64,000 bases of DNA from Bacteroides intestinalis (GCF_003464595.1 NZ_QRZF01000001.1:434001-498000); one strand, 5' to 3'. Positions 8,289 through 18,682 are shown, counted from the first letter of the stretch. A program made the numbers and translations. Notes: generated by a model not told the origin, from the sequence alone.

Positions 8289-9404
8289 TTATTCTCCTTG
8301 TCCTGCAAATTCCATCAGATATGCTTTAATGAAACCGTCTATCTTGCCATCCATCACTCCATTGACATCCGAAGTCTGGAAGTTAGTACGATGGTCTTTT
8401 ACACGACGGTCGTCGAATACGTAGCTTCGTATCTGAGAGCCCCATTCAATTTTCTTCTTACCGGCTTCCACCTTAGCTTGTTCAGCCATGCGGTGCTGAA
8501 GTTCTTTATCATACAGGATAGAACGCAGCTGGCGCATTGCATTTTCACGATTCTTGGGCTGGTCGCGGGTTTCCGTATTTTCAATCAGGATTTCTTCTTC
8601 CTCGCCCGTATACGGGTCTTTGAACTGATAGCGCAGACGAACACCGGACTCCACCTTGTTCACATTCTGACCACCGGCACCACTGGAACGGAAAGTATCC
8701 CAAGAAATATTGGCAACATTAATGTTCACCTCAATAGTATCATCTACCAGCGGAGTGACAAAGACCGAAGCGAAAGAAGTCATGCGCTTACCTTGCGCAT
8801 TGTAAGGAGATACACGTACCAGACGATGCACACCGTTTTCTCCTTTCAGGTATCCATAAGCATAATCACCCGAAATTTCGATGGTACAAGTTTTGATACC
8901 TGCTTCATCACCTTCCTGCAAGTTGGAGATCACAGCTTTATAACCATTGGTTTCGGCGTAACGCAGATACATACGCATCAACATGCTTGCCCAGTCCTGG
9001 CTTTCCGTACCACCTGCACCGGAGTTGATTTTCAGCACACAGTCCATCTGGTCGGCTTCATCACGAAGCATATTTTTCAATTCAAGCTCATCAATAGCAG
9101 TGGAAGCCTTGGCATAAGCTTCGTCTATCTCTTCCTCCGTAACAAGTTCGTCTTTGTAGAAGTCGAAAGCCAGCTGCAACTCTTCCGATAATGTCTTTAT
9201 TTCATTATAACCGGCTATCCATTGTTGCAAACCTTTCACCTTTTTCATCTGCGCTTCAGCAGTCTTCTGGTCATCCCAAAAGCCGGGAGCCTGGGTGCGC
9301 AACTGTTCTTCTTCTACCTGGATTTTCTTTCCTTCTATATCCAAATAGCGATAGAGTGCTTCGGTGCGCTCCTTTACGTCTTTCAGTTGTTCTATGGTAA
9401 TCAT
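8289..9404 (-). CDS. prfB: Peptide chain release factor 2
   Basis: A 371-residue class I release factor that reads UGA and UAA in the ribosomal A site and triggers peptide release. The catalytic GGQ is at 244-246 within SSGAGGQNVNK. The tripeptide anticodon position, SPF in Escherichia coli, is SPY here (199-201, confirmed in the DNA as TCT CCT TAC). Many bacteria regulate this gene by a programmed +1 frameshift near codon 25; here the equivalent region (YRYLDIEG, residues 19-26) is one continuous reading frame with no UGA, so that control is absent. Translation starts at the ATG at 9404, divergent from the M16 peptidase gene. Confidence 0.95.
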   Translation of the reverse strand: MITIEQLKDVKERTEALYRYLDIEGKKIQVEEEQLRTQAPGFWDDQKTAEAQMKKVKGLQQWIAGYNEIKTLSEELQLAFDFYKDELVTEEEIDEAYAKASTAIDELELKNMLRDEADQMDCVLKINSGAGGTESQDWASMLMRMYLRYAETNGYKAVISNLQEGDEAGIKTCTIEISGDYAYGYLKGENGVHRLVRVSPYNAQGKRMTSFASVFVTPLVDDTIEVNINVANISWDTFRSSGAGGQNVNKVESGVRLRYQFKDPYTGEEEEILIENTETRDQPKNRENAMRQLRSILYDKELQHRMAEQAKVEAGKKKIEWGSQIRSYVFDDRRVKDHRTNFQTSDVNGVMDGKIDGFIKAYLMEFAGQGE

Positions 9405-9472
9405 AATCTATGAAAATAAACCTTCTAGTTAAAATATTTACTTTTTGCGTGCAAAGGTATGAAAAAAACGCA

Positions 9473-9480
9473 TATTTTTG
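9473..9480 (+). promoter_or_regulatory. -7 promoter box of the M16 peptidase gene
   Basis: TATTTTTG matches TAnnTTTG. A TTTG at 9444-9447 is a possible -33 element, but the 25-bp spacer is longer than usual. The predicted transcript start (around 9487) lies after an upstream ATG at 9459, which favours the ATG at 9507 as the translation start. Confidence 0.55.
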
Positions 9481-9506
9481 CAGTTATCAATCTAATAAGT
9501 CAGCTT

Positions 9507-12425
9507 ATGAACAAACTATTCCGACAAATTGGTTTAATGCTTATCCTACTGGTAGCGATAAGTTTAGGAAGTTGTACCTCAAAGTACAGTTATGAAACAG
9601 TTCCCAACGATCCGCTGAAAGCGCGCATCTACACTCTGGACAATGGTCTGAAAGTTTACATGACCGTTAACAAGGAAACACCGCGCATACAGACGTACAT
9701 TGCCGTACGTGTAGGTGGAAAGAACGACCCTGCAGAAACAACCGGGTTAGCTCATTACTTTGAGCACCTGATGTTCAAAGGTACCACAAACTTCGGCACC
9801 CAGAACTACGAGATTGAAAAGCCTTTGCTCGACCAGATCGAAGCACAGTTTGAAATCTATCGTAAGACTACCGACAGTCTTGAGCGTAAAGCTATTTATG
9901 CAAAAATAGACAGTATCTCTTACGAAGCTTCCAAGTATGCCATTCCTAACGAATACGACAAGCTGATGGCTGCCATCGGCGCCAACGGGACGAATGCCTA
10001 TACCAGCTTCGACGTAACTTGCTATACAGAAGATATCCCCAGCAACCAGATTGACAACTGGGCCAAAATCCAGGCAGAACGTTTTGAAAACTGCGTAATC
10101 CGTGGTTTCCACACTGAACTGGAAACGGTTTATGAGGAAAAGAACATGTCACTGACCCGCGACCCTCGTAAGGTATATGAGGCTGTACTTTCTTCTCTCT
10201 TCCCACACCATCCTTACGGCACACAGACCGTACTTGGTACACAAGAAGACCTGAAGAATCCTTCTATCACCAATATCAAGGAATATTATAAGAAATGGTA
10301 TGTGCCCAACAATATGGCCATCTGTCTTTCCGGTGATTTCGATCCCGATCAGATGATTGCAACTATTGATAAGTATTTTGGTGGCTTGAAACCGAATCCT
10401 GATCTGCCGAAACTGGATTTACCGAAGGAAACTCCAATGACAGCACCTGTTGTACGTGAAATTCTGGGTCCGGATGCTGAAAGCGTTGCTTTGGCATGGC
10501 GTTTTCCCGGAGCAGCAGACAAAGATGTAGAAACTTTGCAAGTGGTCTCCCAGATACTTTATAACGGGCAGGCAGGTTTGATAGACCTGGATCTGACACA
10601 ACAGCAAAAGACCCTGAGCGCTTATTGCTATCCGATGACTATGAGCGACTACAGTGCATTCATGATGCAGGGACGCCCCAAACAAGGACAGACGTTGGAC
10701 GAAGTAAAAGACCTCTTATTGGGCGAATTAAAGAAACTCCGCGAGGGTGACTTTGACGAAAAAATGCTGGAAGCCAACATCAACAACTTTAAGCTGTATC
10801 AGATGCAACAGTTGGAAAACAATGACGCACGTGCAGATATGTTCGTTGAATCATTCGTAAACGGTAGCGACTGGGCAGATGAAGTGACCGCTCTCGACCG
10901 CATGTCTAAACTGACAAAAGATGACATCGTAGCCTTTGCCAACAAATATCTGAAAGATGATAACTATGCCGTTATCTACAAGAAGCAAGGCAAAGACCCG
11001 AATGAAAAGAAGATGTCGAAACCTGAAATCACTCCTATCGTAATGAACCGCGATACAGTCAGCACCTTCCTGAAAGAAATTCAGGCAAGCGTAGTGACTC
11101 CTATTGAACCGGTATTCCTGGATTATTCCAAAGACCTCACTCAGTTGAAGGCCAAATCGGATATTCCTGTACTCTACAAACAAAATACAACGAATGACAT
11201 CTTCCAGTTGATTTACCTTTTCGATATGGGTAACAACAATGACAAGGCATTGGGTACTGCTGCTCAATATCTGGAATACCTCGGCACAGCCGACATGACT
11301 CCGGAAGAAGTAAAAAGTGAATTCTACCGCCTTGCTTGTTCATTCTTCGTATCTCCGGGTGCAAAACGTACTTATGTAGTGCTCTCCGGCCTCAGCGAGA
11401 ACATGCCTGCTGCTATGGCTCTCTTCGAAAAACTGATGGCAAATGCCAAAGTTAATCCGGAAGCTTACACCAATATGGCTAATGATATCCTGAAATCACG
11501 CAAGGATGCCAAGCTGAATCAGATGCAAAACTTCTCACGCCTGGTGACTTATGCCACTTATGGTCCGAAGTCTCCGTCAACCAACATATTGACCGAAGCT
11601 GAACTGACTTCTATGGATCCACAACAACTTGTAGACCGTATCAAGCAGTTGAACAGCTTCAAACACCGTATTCTTTATTATGGCCCCAATAATCAGGATG
11701 AATTACTTGCCATCATCAATAAAGAACATCAGGCTCCGGAAACATTGAACGAAATTCCGGAAGGAAATAACTTCGAACCGTTGCTCACACCGGAAACGAA
11801 GATTTTCATTGCTCCGTATGAAGCTAAGCAAATTTATATGTCGCAAGTCTCCAATAAGGGAGAGAAATTTGATCCTGCTGCAGAATCAGGCCGTCAATTG
11901 TATAACGAATACTTTGGTGGCGGTATGAACTCTATCGTATTCCAGGAAATGCGCGAAAGTCGCGGTCTCGCTTACTCGGCATGGGCCGGTATGCTGAAAC
12001 CGTCTTACCTGACTGATCCTTACACTCTCCGTACGCAGATTGCTACGCAGAACGATAAGATGATAGATGCAATCAATACATTCAATGATATCATCAACAA
12101 CATGCCTGAGTCAGAAGCTGCTTTCAAACTTGCTAAAGATGGTATGATTGCCCGCATGCGTACTGACCGTACTATCAAGATGGATGTCATCTGGGATTAC
12201 ATCAGCGCTCAATACCTGGGACAGAATGTGGATAGCCGCATCAAATTGTACAATGATGTACAGAATATGACGTTGCAGGATGTTATTGACTACCAGAACA
12301 AGTGGATCAAGGGACGTACATATACTTATTGTATTCTTGGTGACAAGAAAGAATTGGATATGGAAAGTCTGAAGAAGGTAGGTCCGGTGATTGAACTGAA
12401 ACAGGAAGATATCTTCGGGTACTAA
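9507..12425 (+). CDS. M16-family zinc peptidase, lipoprotein
   Basis: A 972-residue pitrilysin-like (M16) metalloprotease. With the start at 9507 the signal peptide ends in a lipobox LGSC (Cys23), so it is probably anchored in the periplasmic or outer membrane. The inverted zinc motif HxxEH is seen as HYFEH (residues 83-87), with the third ligand expected in ELETVYEEKNMS downstream. The second half repeats the M16 fold (YNEYFGGGMNSIVFQEMRESRGLAYSAW) without a zinc site, as in full-length two-domain members. Substrates in Bacteroides are not defined. The gene stands alone and has its own terminator. Confidence 0.9.
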   Translation: MNKLFRQIGLMLILLVAISLGSCTSKYSYETVPNDPLKARIYTLDNGLKVYMTVNKETPRIQTYIAVRVGGKNDPAETTGLAHYFEHLMFKGTTNFGTQNYEIEKPLLDQIEAQFEIYRKTTDSLERKAIYAKIDSISYEASKYAIPNEYDKLMAAIGANGTNAYTSFDVTCYTEDIPSNQIDNWAKIQAERFENCVIRGFHTELETVYEEKNMSLTRDPRKVYEAVLSSLFPHHPYGTQTVLGTQEDLKNPSITNIKEYYKKWYVPNNMAICLSGDFDPDQMIATIDKYFGGLKPNPDLPKLDLPKETPMTAPVVREILGPDAESVALAWRFPGAADKDVETLQVVSQILYNGQAGLIDLDLTQQQKTLSAYCYPMTMSDYSAFMMQGRPKQGQTLDEVKDLLLGELKKLREGDFDEKMLEANINNFKLYQMQQLENNDARADMFVESFVNGSDWADEVTALDRMSKLTKDDIVAFANKYLKDDNYAVIYKKQGKDPNEKKMSKPEITPIVMNRDTVSTFLKEIQASVVTPIEPVFLDYSKDLTQLKAKSDIPVLYKQNTTNDIFQLIYLFDMGNNNDKALGTAAQYLEYLGTADMTPEEVKSEFYRLACSFFVSPGAKRTYVVLSGLSENMPAAMALFEKLMANAKVNPEAYTNMANDILKSRKDAKLNQMQNFSRLVTYATYGPKSPSTNILTEAELTSMDPQQLVDRIKQLNSFKHRILYYGPNNQDELLAIINKEHQAPETLNEIPEGNNFEPLLTPETKIFIAPYEAKQIYMSQVSNKGEKFDPAAESGRQLYNEYFGGGMNSIVFQEMRESRGLAYSAWAGMLKPSYLTDPYTLRTQIATQNDKMIDAINTFNDIINNMPESEAAFKLAKDGMIARMRTDRTIKMDVIWDYISAQYLGQNVDSRIKLYNDVQNMTLQDVIDYQNKWIKGRTYTYCILGDKKELDMESLKKVGPVIELKQEDIFGY

Positions 12426-12445
12426 AATTTCCGATAAATAAAAGC

Positions 12446-12480
12446 AAAAAAGGGCTGTACGTAATGTATAGCCCTTTTTT
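12446..12480 (+). terminator. Intrinsic terminator after the M16 peptidase gene
   Basis: A hairpin with stem AAAAAAGGGCT / AGCCCTTTTTT around a short loop ends in a T run and lies about 20 bp after the stop codon. Confidence 0.9.
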
Positions 12481-12559
12481 GTTAGCAATTTTCCTTGACT
12501 TCAATCTATAAATACTCCTTATTACACAAAAAATCCCCCTTCATCGTTGTGTGATTCCG

Positions 12560-12567
12560 TACTTTTG
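12560..12567 (+). promoter_or_regulatory. Possible -7 box of the GH28 gene
   Basis: TACTTTTG matches TAnnTTTG and lies 48 bp before the GH28 ATG. No convincing -33 element is visible. Confidence 0.4.
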
Positions 12568-12614
12568 TCCACGCATTCATATTTTATCACATATCAAAGA
12601 ACATAAGACAACCC

Positions 12615-14093
12615 ATGAAACGCTTATCTATTTTTATTGTGGGAATAATGGTGGCTGTGGTAGCCATGTCCCGCACATTCGACATGAAACAGTTGGGAGC
12701 AGATGCCAAAGGTATCAAGTCCTGTACAGAACTAATCAACCGAACCATTGAAAAAGCAGCTTCGGAAGGTGGCGGAACTATTTATTTTCCTGCCGGAACT
12801 TACCTGACTGCTACCATTCACATGAAAAGTAACATAACGTTGTACTTGGAATCGGGTGCCATTTTGCGTTTCTCCGACAAGTTTGAGGATTATCTACCCT
12901 TCGTCACCTTACGTTGGGAAGGCACTGTGATGAAAAGTTTATCACCACTGATTTATGCACACTCAGCAGATAACGTAACCATTTCCGGACGCGGTACACT
13001 GGATGGAAATGGATTAAAATGGTGGCTGTGGGAATTTGATACCCGGAAAGTGATAAAAGAAAACGGCGGCAAACTCCCTGCCTTGGATAAACTGCAGCAG
13101 ATGTGGGTGGACGCTAATAAAGATCTGGAAATATCCGACTATTACAAACCCTCATTGGAACGCCGTATGTTCCGCCCGCCTTTTATCCAGTTCTACGAAT
13201 GTACCAACATCCTTATCGAGAATGTAAAGATCATAAACTCTCCTTTCTGGACTATCAATCCGGCATTTTGTGATAACGTTACGATACACGGGGTTACTAT
13301 CAATAATCCGTCAAGCGATCCCAAAGGCCCCAATACGGATGGCATCAATCCGAGTTCCTGCCGGAATGTACGCATCTCCGATTGTTTTATCAGCGTTGGG
13401 GACGATTGTATCACCATCAAATCCGGACGTGATGCTGATGGACGTAAATATGGAAAAGCCTGTGAGAACATTACAATCACCAACTGCATTATGCTTTCCG
13501 GGCATGGTGGAGTAGTCATCGGTAGTGAAATGTCAGGTGGAGTAAAAAGAGTGGCAATATCCAATTGTGTATTCGACGGGACTAATGCCGGTATCCGGTT
13601 AAAAGCATCCCGTGGTCGCGGTGGTGTAGTAGAAGATATCCGGGTAGATAATATTGTAATGAAGAATATCCAGGGAGATGCCTTTATCTTCGACTTATTT
13701 TATGACCGTTTATCAAAAGTGGAGCCTGTAAGTGAACGTACACCTATCTTCCGCAATATTCATTTGAGTAATGTCACAGGAAATGATATAAAACGAATAG
13801 GATATATAAAAGGAATTGAAGAGATGCCTGTATCAGAACTCTCTTTTTCCAATATGAATATAGTAGCCGAACAAGGATTTAAAGCGGAAACAGCAACAGA
13901 TATACGATTTAACAATGTCAGCTTTACAGTGGACGAGGGACCATCATTCGACTTCAGACAATGCAATGGCATATTCCTGAATGATGTACGTTCAAAGAAG
14001 CCGATTGCCAATCAGTCGGTAGTAAATATAGAGAAGGATGTGGAGAATGTGAATATCATTCATTGCGACTCCACACAGATCATGAGAAAATAA
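12615..14093 (+). CDS. Glycoside hydrolase family 28 (polygalacturonase-like)
   Basis: A 492-residue exported enzyme (N-terminal signal sequence, MKRLSIFIVGIMVAVVAMS). The GH28 active-site blocks are all present: NTDG (240-243), GDDC (262-265), GHGG (296-299) and RLK (328-330), on a right-handed beta-helix with many NITI/NVTI-type turns. The family cleaves alpha-galacturonosyl or rhamnosyl-galacturonate bonds in pectin and related polymers by inversion. The next gene, a convergent GH3, may act on a related plant substrate, but there is no SusCD pair here, so this is not a complete utilisation locus. Specificity (endo, exo or rhamno-) is not resolved. Confidence 0.9.
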   Translation: MKRLSIFIVGIMVAVVAMSRTFDMKQLGADAKGIKSCTELINRTIEKAASEGGGTIYFPAGTYLTATIHMKSNITLYLESGAILRFSDKFEDYLPFVTLRWEGTVMKSLSPLIYAHSADNVTISGRGTLDGNGLKWWLWEFDTRKVIKENGGKLPALDKLQQMWVDANKDLEISDYYKPSLERRMFRPPFIQFYECTNILIENVKIINSPFWTINPAFCDNVTIHGVTINNPSSDPKGPNTDGINPSSCRNVRISDCFISVGDDCITIKSGRDADGRKYGKACENITITNCIMLSGHGGVVIGSEMSGGVKRVAISNCVFDGTNAGIRLKASRGRGGVVEDIRVDNIVMKNIQGDAFIFDLFYDRLSKVEPVSERTPIFRNIHLSNVTGNDIKRIGYIKGIEEMPVSELSFSNMNIVAEQGFKAETATDIRFNNVSFTVDEGPSFDFRQCNGIFLNDVRSKKPIANQSVVNIEKDVENVNIIHCDSTQIMRK

Positions 14094-14114
14094 CTTCCAA
14101 CAGATGATGTACAA

Positions 14115-14145
14115 ATTACGCGGGGCTTTATGTGCCCCGCGTAAT
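14115..14145. terminator. Convergent hairpin between GH28 and GH3 genes
   Basis: A perfect 12-bp stem (ATTACGCGGGGC with GCCCCGCGTAAT) lies between two convergent stop codons. There is no clear T run on either side, so it may act as a barrier or mRNA 3' end rather than a classical terminator. Confidence 0.6.
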
Positions 14146-14172
14146 CTGATATTCAAGAAGTACTCTTTATTA

Positions 14173-16761
14173 CTATTTTATGGTAACTAAAGTTCGTTGC
14201 AAAGATTCATCCTCCGAACTGCCACCTACCATAATATCATAAGTTCCCGAACAGACTCTCACCGTATTGGTTTGTTCATCCCACCATTCCAATTCCTTAT
14301 CTTTCAAATCGAACTCTATGTTAACAGTCTGTCCGGCTGGGATAAATACACGCTTGAAAGCACGTAGTGTTTTTACAGGACCTTCCGCATCACCTTGCTT
14401 TTTGAGATAAACCTGAACGACTTCTTCACCGTCACGTTTTCCCGTATTTGTGACCGGAACAGTTAACTTCAAAGTTTGTCCGGCAGTAACCTCGCTCTTA
14501 TCAAGAACAACTTTGCCATAACTGAAAGTAGTGTAACTCAACCCATATCCGAATGGGAACAGCGGGGTATCCTGCATGTATCTGTAAGTTCTCCCTACCA
14601 TATTATAATCTTCGAAATCAGGAAGTTGAGATACATTTCGATAGAATGTCACCGGTAATCTACCCGCCGGATTATAATCGCCAAACAGCACTTCGGCAAC
14701 TGCTGTTCCACCTTGTTGTCCCGGATACCAAGCCTGCAGAATGGCTTCACATTTCTTAGTTTCAGGTTCCAATCCGATAGGAGATCCGGAGCAGTTAACC
14801 AGAACAATCTTTTTGCCGGCACGGTGCAAAGCATCAATCAGTTCACGCTGAACTGCCGGAAGTTCAATATCCGTACGGTCACCTTTCTTAAAGCCAGGCA
14901 GGTTGACTCCCATTTCTTCTCCTTCAAGACTGGGAGATATGCCACTCGCAAAAATAACGATATCTGCCTCCTTCACTTGCTCGACGGATTTCTGAATATC
15001 GACCTCTCTCTTGAAGCCAAGATCGAAGTTTAGCTGAGCATCACTTCTAAGATATTCAAAATCGAGTTCTATATCATAGGATTGACCGGCCTGAACTTTC
15101 ATGGCATGGGTTGTTTTACGGGCACCATGCTTATTAGAGAAACCTTTCACTTCTTCTCCATTTACACGAAGACGCCCGTTTCCGTAACAGTATATTTCAA
15201 GTACGATTTCTCCGGATTGTACAGGAGTAAATACACTATTATAAGTAGCAGAGAAGTCCGTCAGATTTACTCCCGGAGCGAAAACCGTGGCACCCGAAGT
15301 GCAGAAACGGAAAGGAGTGGTGACCTGAGTAGTAGTCACAGGACTACCTTCACGCGTCAGATTATTCCAGTAACGGGCAGTGAAACCAGGACTATCCGCC
15401 GACTTGCATTGGCTGAATGCACTATGAATCAAGGTTCTTTCTACCCACGGGCAACCTTGTTCATAAATCAGTTTATCATCAGCTCCGAGCAAATTCCGTA
15501 CTCCATCCAGAATAGTTACGGTGTGCGGCGGCATTCCATTGTAATTTCCCCATTGCATGACAGAATCATTGGCATTGGGTCCCATTACAGCTACTGTCAG
15601 CCTTCCACGCTTCAACGGCAAGAAGTTATCCTTATTCATCAGTAACGTCATGGATTTACGGGCTATTTTCAATGCCAATGAATCATGGGCAGCAGAAGCG
15701 ACTACAGAGAAAGGTATTTTTGCCCAGGATACTTTTTCCAAATCATCCATTTCTCCCAGCTCGAAACGGGCTTTCAACAAACGTTTCACGGAAGTATTTA
15801 CTTTTTCCTCAGAGATCAACCCTTTTTTTACACTTTCCACCAAAGCTTTATAGCTGGAACCACATTCCAAATCAGTACCACTCACTACAGCTGCGGCAGA
15901 AGCAGACTCAGCGTCCGGATGCGTGTGATGTCCACGGTCATTATAAAAATCGGCAATAGCACCACAATCGGATACAACTATACCATCAAACCCCCATTCA
16001 TCGCGTAAGATTTGCATTAACAAGCGGTTACTGCCACAACAAGGTTCACCTTCAAAACGGTTGTAAGCGCACATCACTTCTTTTACTTCTCCCTCTTTCA
16101 CTAAGGCTTCGAAAGGCGGCAAATATGTTTCATACAAATCGCGAGGTTTGATATTCTCTGCATTAAAAGAATGGCGGTTCCATTCGGGACCGGAGTGTAC
16201 GGCAAAGTGCTTGGCACAAGCATGCAACTTATCATAGTTTCCGTCTGCAGGGCCCTGTAACCCTTTTACTACCATTACTCCCATCCGGCTTGTAAGATAA
16301 GGGTCTTCGCCATAGGTTTCGATACCTCTCCCCCAACGCGGGTCACGATAAATATTGACCGTAGGCGTCCACATGGTTAACCCCTGATAACGCTCACGGC
16401 TGTCTTTAGATGAATAATAAGTATTCTTGGCACGCGCCTCATCAGATACGGCAGTGAATACATCATATACCGTTTCGGGACTAAATGATGCGGCCATACC
16501 TATAGGCTGAGGAAAAACAGTAGCTAACCCTGCACGAGCAACCCCATGCAGTGCCTCATTCCACCAATTATACGGTTTTATACCCAATCGTTCCACGGGA
16601 CGGGAACCATCCATCATGAGTTGTACCTTTTCTTCCAGTGTCAGTTCTTTCACCAACATGTCTGCACGTTCTTCAGGAGACAATGAGGTGTTTTTGTAAG
16701 ATACTTGTCCACAACCGGTCAAGACTAAAATAGGTAATAGATAAAAAAGTTTCTGTTTCAT
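14173..16761 (-). CDS. Glycoside hydrolase family 3 with PA14-like insert, lipoprotein
   Basis: An 862-residue GH3 enzyme with a lipobox LTGC (Cys17). Domains in order: TIM-barrel (about 30-340), alpha/beta sandwich split by a PA14-like beta domain (about 440-590, PGFTARYWNNLTREG onward), and a C-terminal fibronectin-III-like domain (about 750-855). The predicted nucleophile is Asp265 in VVSDCGAI, a form seen in xylosidase- and arabinosidase-type GH3 proteins; PRWGRGIETYGEDP (141-154) is also typical. It probably removes beta-linked glucose, xylose or similar sugars from oligosaccharides in the periplasm or at the cell surface; the exact sugar is not known. It converges with the GH28 gene. 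Confidence 0.88.
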   Translation of the reverse strand: MKQKLFYLLPILVLTGCGQVSYKNTSLSPEERADMLVKELTLEEKVQLMMDGSRPVERLGIKPYNWWNEALHGVARAGLATVFPQPIGMAASFSPETVYDVFTAVSDEARAKNTYYSSKDSRERYQGLTMWTPTVNIYRDPRWGRGIETYGEDPYLTSRMGVMVVKGLQGPADGNYDKLHACAKHFAVHSGPEWNRHSFNAENIKPRDLYETYLPPFEALVKEGEVKEVMCAYNRFEGEPCCGSNRLLMQILRDEWGFDGIVVSDCGAIADFYNDRGHHTHPDAESASAAAVVSGTDLECGSSYKALVESVKKGLISEEKVNTSVKRLLKARFELGEMDDLEKVSWAKIPFSVVASAAHDSLALKIARKSMTLLMNKDNFLPLKRGRLTVAVMGPNANDSVMQWGNYNGMPPHTVTILDGVRNLLGADDKLIYEQGCPWVERTLIHSAFSQCKSADSPGFTARYWNNLTREGSPVTTTQVTTPFRFCTSGATVFAPGVNLTDFSATYNSVFTPVQSGEIVLEIYCYGNGRLRVNGEEVKGFSNKHGARKTTHAMKVQAGQSYDIELDFEYLRSDAQLNFDLGFKREVDIQKSVEQVKEADIVIFASGISPSLEGEEMGVNLPGFKKGDRTDIELPAVQRELIDALHRAGKKIVLVNCSGSPIGLEPETKKCEAILQAWYPGQQGGTAVAEVLFGDYNPAGRLPVTFYRNVSQLPDFEDYNMVGRTYRYMQDTPLFPFGYGLSYTTFSYGKVVLDKSEVTAGQTLKLTVPVTNTGKRDGEEVVQVYLKKQGDAEGPVKTLRAFKRVFIPAGQTVNIEFDLKDKELEWWDEQTNTVRVCSGTYDIMVGGSSEDESLQRTLVTIK

Positions 16762-16849
16762 ACTTTAAGGTTCAATTAATAGAACTTTGCAAAAGTACAA
16801 AACAGAAACTTCTTTTATGGGGAAATATTAGTTGTTGAAGTGTATTTTT

Positions 16850-18664
16850 TTACTCTTCGTACATCTTATCTATCACTTCCTTGTAGTTCTTTGCAACTAC
16901 AGGGCGCTTCAGCTTCAAGGTATTAGTCAGTTCACCACGTTCCATACTGAAAGGTTCGGGTAAAAGAGTAAAGCGCTTCACTTGCTCATAGTGTGCAAAC
17001 TGCTGTTGCAAGGTATCTATGCGAGCACGGAACAAACCGATCACCTTAGGATGCTGCAGCAGTTCTTCCATATCCTTATATTCAATCCCTTTTTCCTTGG
17101 CATAATCTTTCACGAAGCCATAGACCGGAACAATAAGGGCAGACACAAATTTACGCTGGTCGGCAATAATGGCAATCTGATCAATGTAACGATCAATAGC
17201 CAGTTTCGTCTCCAAAGCTTGCGGGCTGACATATTTACCATTGGAAGTCTTGAACAAGTCCTTGATACGTTCAGTCAGATAAAGCTGATCACCTTTCAGG
17301 TAACCGGCATCACCGGTATGGAACCACCCATCCTTATCAATAGCAGCAGCAGTAGCTTCCGCTTTCTTATAATAGCCTTTCGTGATAGTCTTCCCACGCA
17401 GGAGAATTTCATTCTCTTCACCGATCTTCACTTCCACATCAGGCATCACGGTACCTACGGAACCTATTTCATAACCTTGATTAAGGAAACAGGAAACAGT
17501 AGCCGTCGATTCGGTCAGACCATAACCAACCAACATATTGATGCCTACCGAATGAACAAATTCACAGATTTCATCGGGTACGGCAGCTCCCGCAGTAGGG
17601 AAGAAATTACCGTTCTCAATACCAATCGTCTTTTTCAGTAAAGCATAAACCGTCTTTTCGTAAAACTTATATTTCAGTTGATTCATCAACGGCGGAGTTT
17701 TACCCTTACGCAGATAATCGATGTTATGTATCTTACCTACCTTAATGGCATCCAGCATCATAGCTTTCTTCAAGCCTGTTTCCTGAGCAATCTTTTCCTG
17801 CACACCGGCATACACTTTTTCCCAAAAACGGGGAACACTGCACATCAATGTCGGACGGATTTCTTTAATGGTAGTCTGGATATCCACCGGACGGAGGTTG
17901 ATACAAATCTGCACGCCTTTATGAATACAAAGATATGTCCATGCTTTCTCGAAGACATGTGTCAAGGGAAGGAAGTTCATGGAGATATCTTGGTCACTCA
18001 TATCTACCAAACGGATATCATGGATACGGAAAGCCTCCATATAATTAGAGTGATGCAACATTACCCCCTTCGGTTCACCAGTAGTACCGGATGTATAAAG
18101 AATGTTCGCAAGGTCATCATCCGATGCACGAGAAGTGCGTTCTTCCACTATATCGTTGTTCGGCAAACCTTTTCCTGTTTCCAAGAACTCGTCGAAATAG
18201 ATGGAAGTCATGTCACGAGGGTCGCGTACAACAGCCCGGTCAAAGATGATCAATTGCTGCAACGATTGACAAAAGCCAAAGACACTGAAAGCCGCATCAT
18301 ACTGGAATTGCTCGCCTACGAAGATATAACGTATCTGAGCATCATTGATAATGTACTGTGCCTGTGCAGGTGAACTGGTAGCATACAGAGGTATGGTCAC
18401 TGCACGGTTAGCAAATGCCCCGAAATCCACATAAAGGCATTCGGGCTTGTTCTGAGAAAAGATTCCTATGTTTTCTTCCTCCTGCACTCCTAACTCTATG
18501 AGTGCATTCGCAACTTGTCGAACTGCTTGTGAGAATTGATTCCAGGTAATGGGTATCCACTGCGACGTTTCGTAATCTCTGTATTTCAGAGCCACCTTGT
18601 CGCCATACTTCTCTGCCCGTCGATGTACGAGGACAGATAAATGATGATAAGTCATATTATTCAT
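16850..18664 (-). CDS. Long-chain fatty acid-CoA ligase (AMP-forming)
   Basis: A 604-residue acyl-adenylate enzyme. The ATP-binding signature is YTSGTTGEPKG (190-200), and VGYGLTESTATVS, GWFHTGDAGYL and ERIKDLFKTSNGKYVSP are the other AMP-binding blocks. It activates fatty acids to acyl-CoA, most likely for phospholipid remodelling, since Bacteroides lacks usual beta-oxidation. The start chosen is the ATG at 18664; a TTG at 18700 would place the start in the promoter and in the attachment site of the adjacent mobile element. A -7 box lies at 18683-18690, only about 19 bp before the ATG. Confidence 0.9.
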   Translation of the reverse strand: MNNMTYHHLSVLVHRRAEKYGDKVALKYRDYETSQWIPITWNQFSQAVRQVANALIELGVQEEENIGIFSQNKPECLYVDFGAFANRAVTIPLYATSSPAQAQYIINDAQIRYIFVGEQFQYDAAFSVFGFCQSLQQLIIFDRAVVRDPRDMTSIYFDEFLETGKGLPNNDIVEERTSRASDDDLANILYTSGTTGEPKGVMLHHSNYMEAFRIHDIRLVDMSDQDISMNFLPLTHVFEKAWTYLCIHKGVQICINLRPVDIQTTIKEIRPTLMCSVPRFWEKVYAGVQEKIAQETGLKKAMMLDAIKVGKIHNIDYLRKGKTPPLMNQLKYKFYEKTVYALLKKTIGIENGNFFPTAGAAVPDEICEFVHSVGINMLVGYGLTESTATVSCFLNQGYEIGSVGTVMPDVEVKIGEENEILLRGKTITKGYYKKAEATAAAIDKDGWFHTGDAGYLKGDQLYLTERIKDLFKTSNGKYVSPQALETKLAIDRYIDQIAIIADQRKFVSALIVPVYGFVKDYAKEKGIEYKDMEELLQHPKVIGLFRARIDTLQQQFAHYEQVKRFTLLPEPFSMERGELTNTLKLKRPVVAKNYKEVIDKMYEE

Positions 18665-18682
18665 ATATTGGTAAATACCTGG

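Noticed and set aside
9322..9404. Programmed frameshift in prfB
   Set aside because: The reading frame is continuous through the usual frameshift region with no in-frame UGA.
14115..14145. Classical terminator with T run
   Set aside because: The stem is perfect but no T run follows on either strand, so it is listed only as a convergent hairpin.
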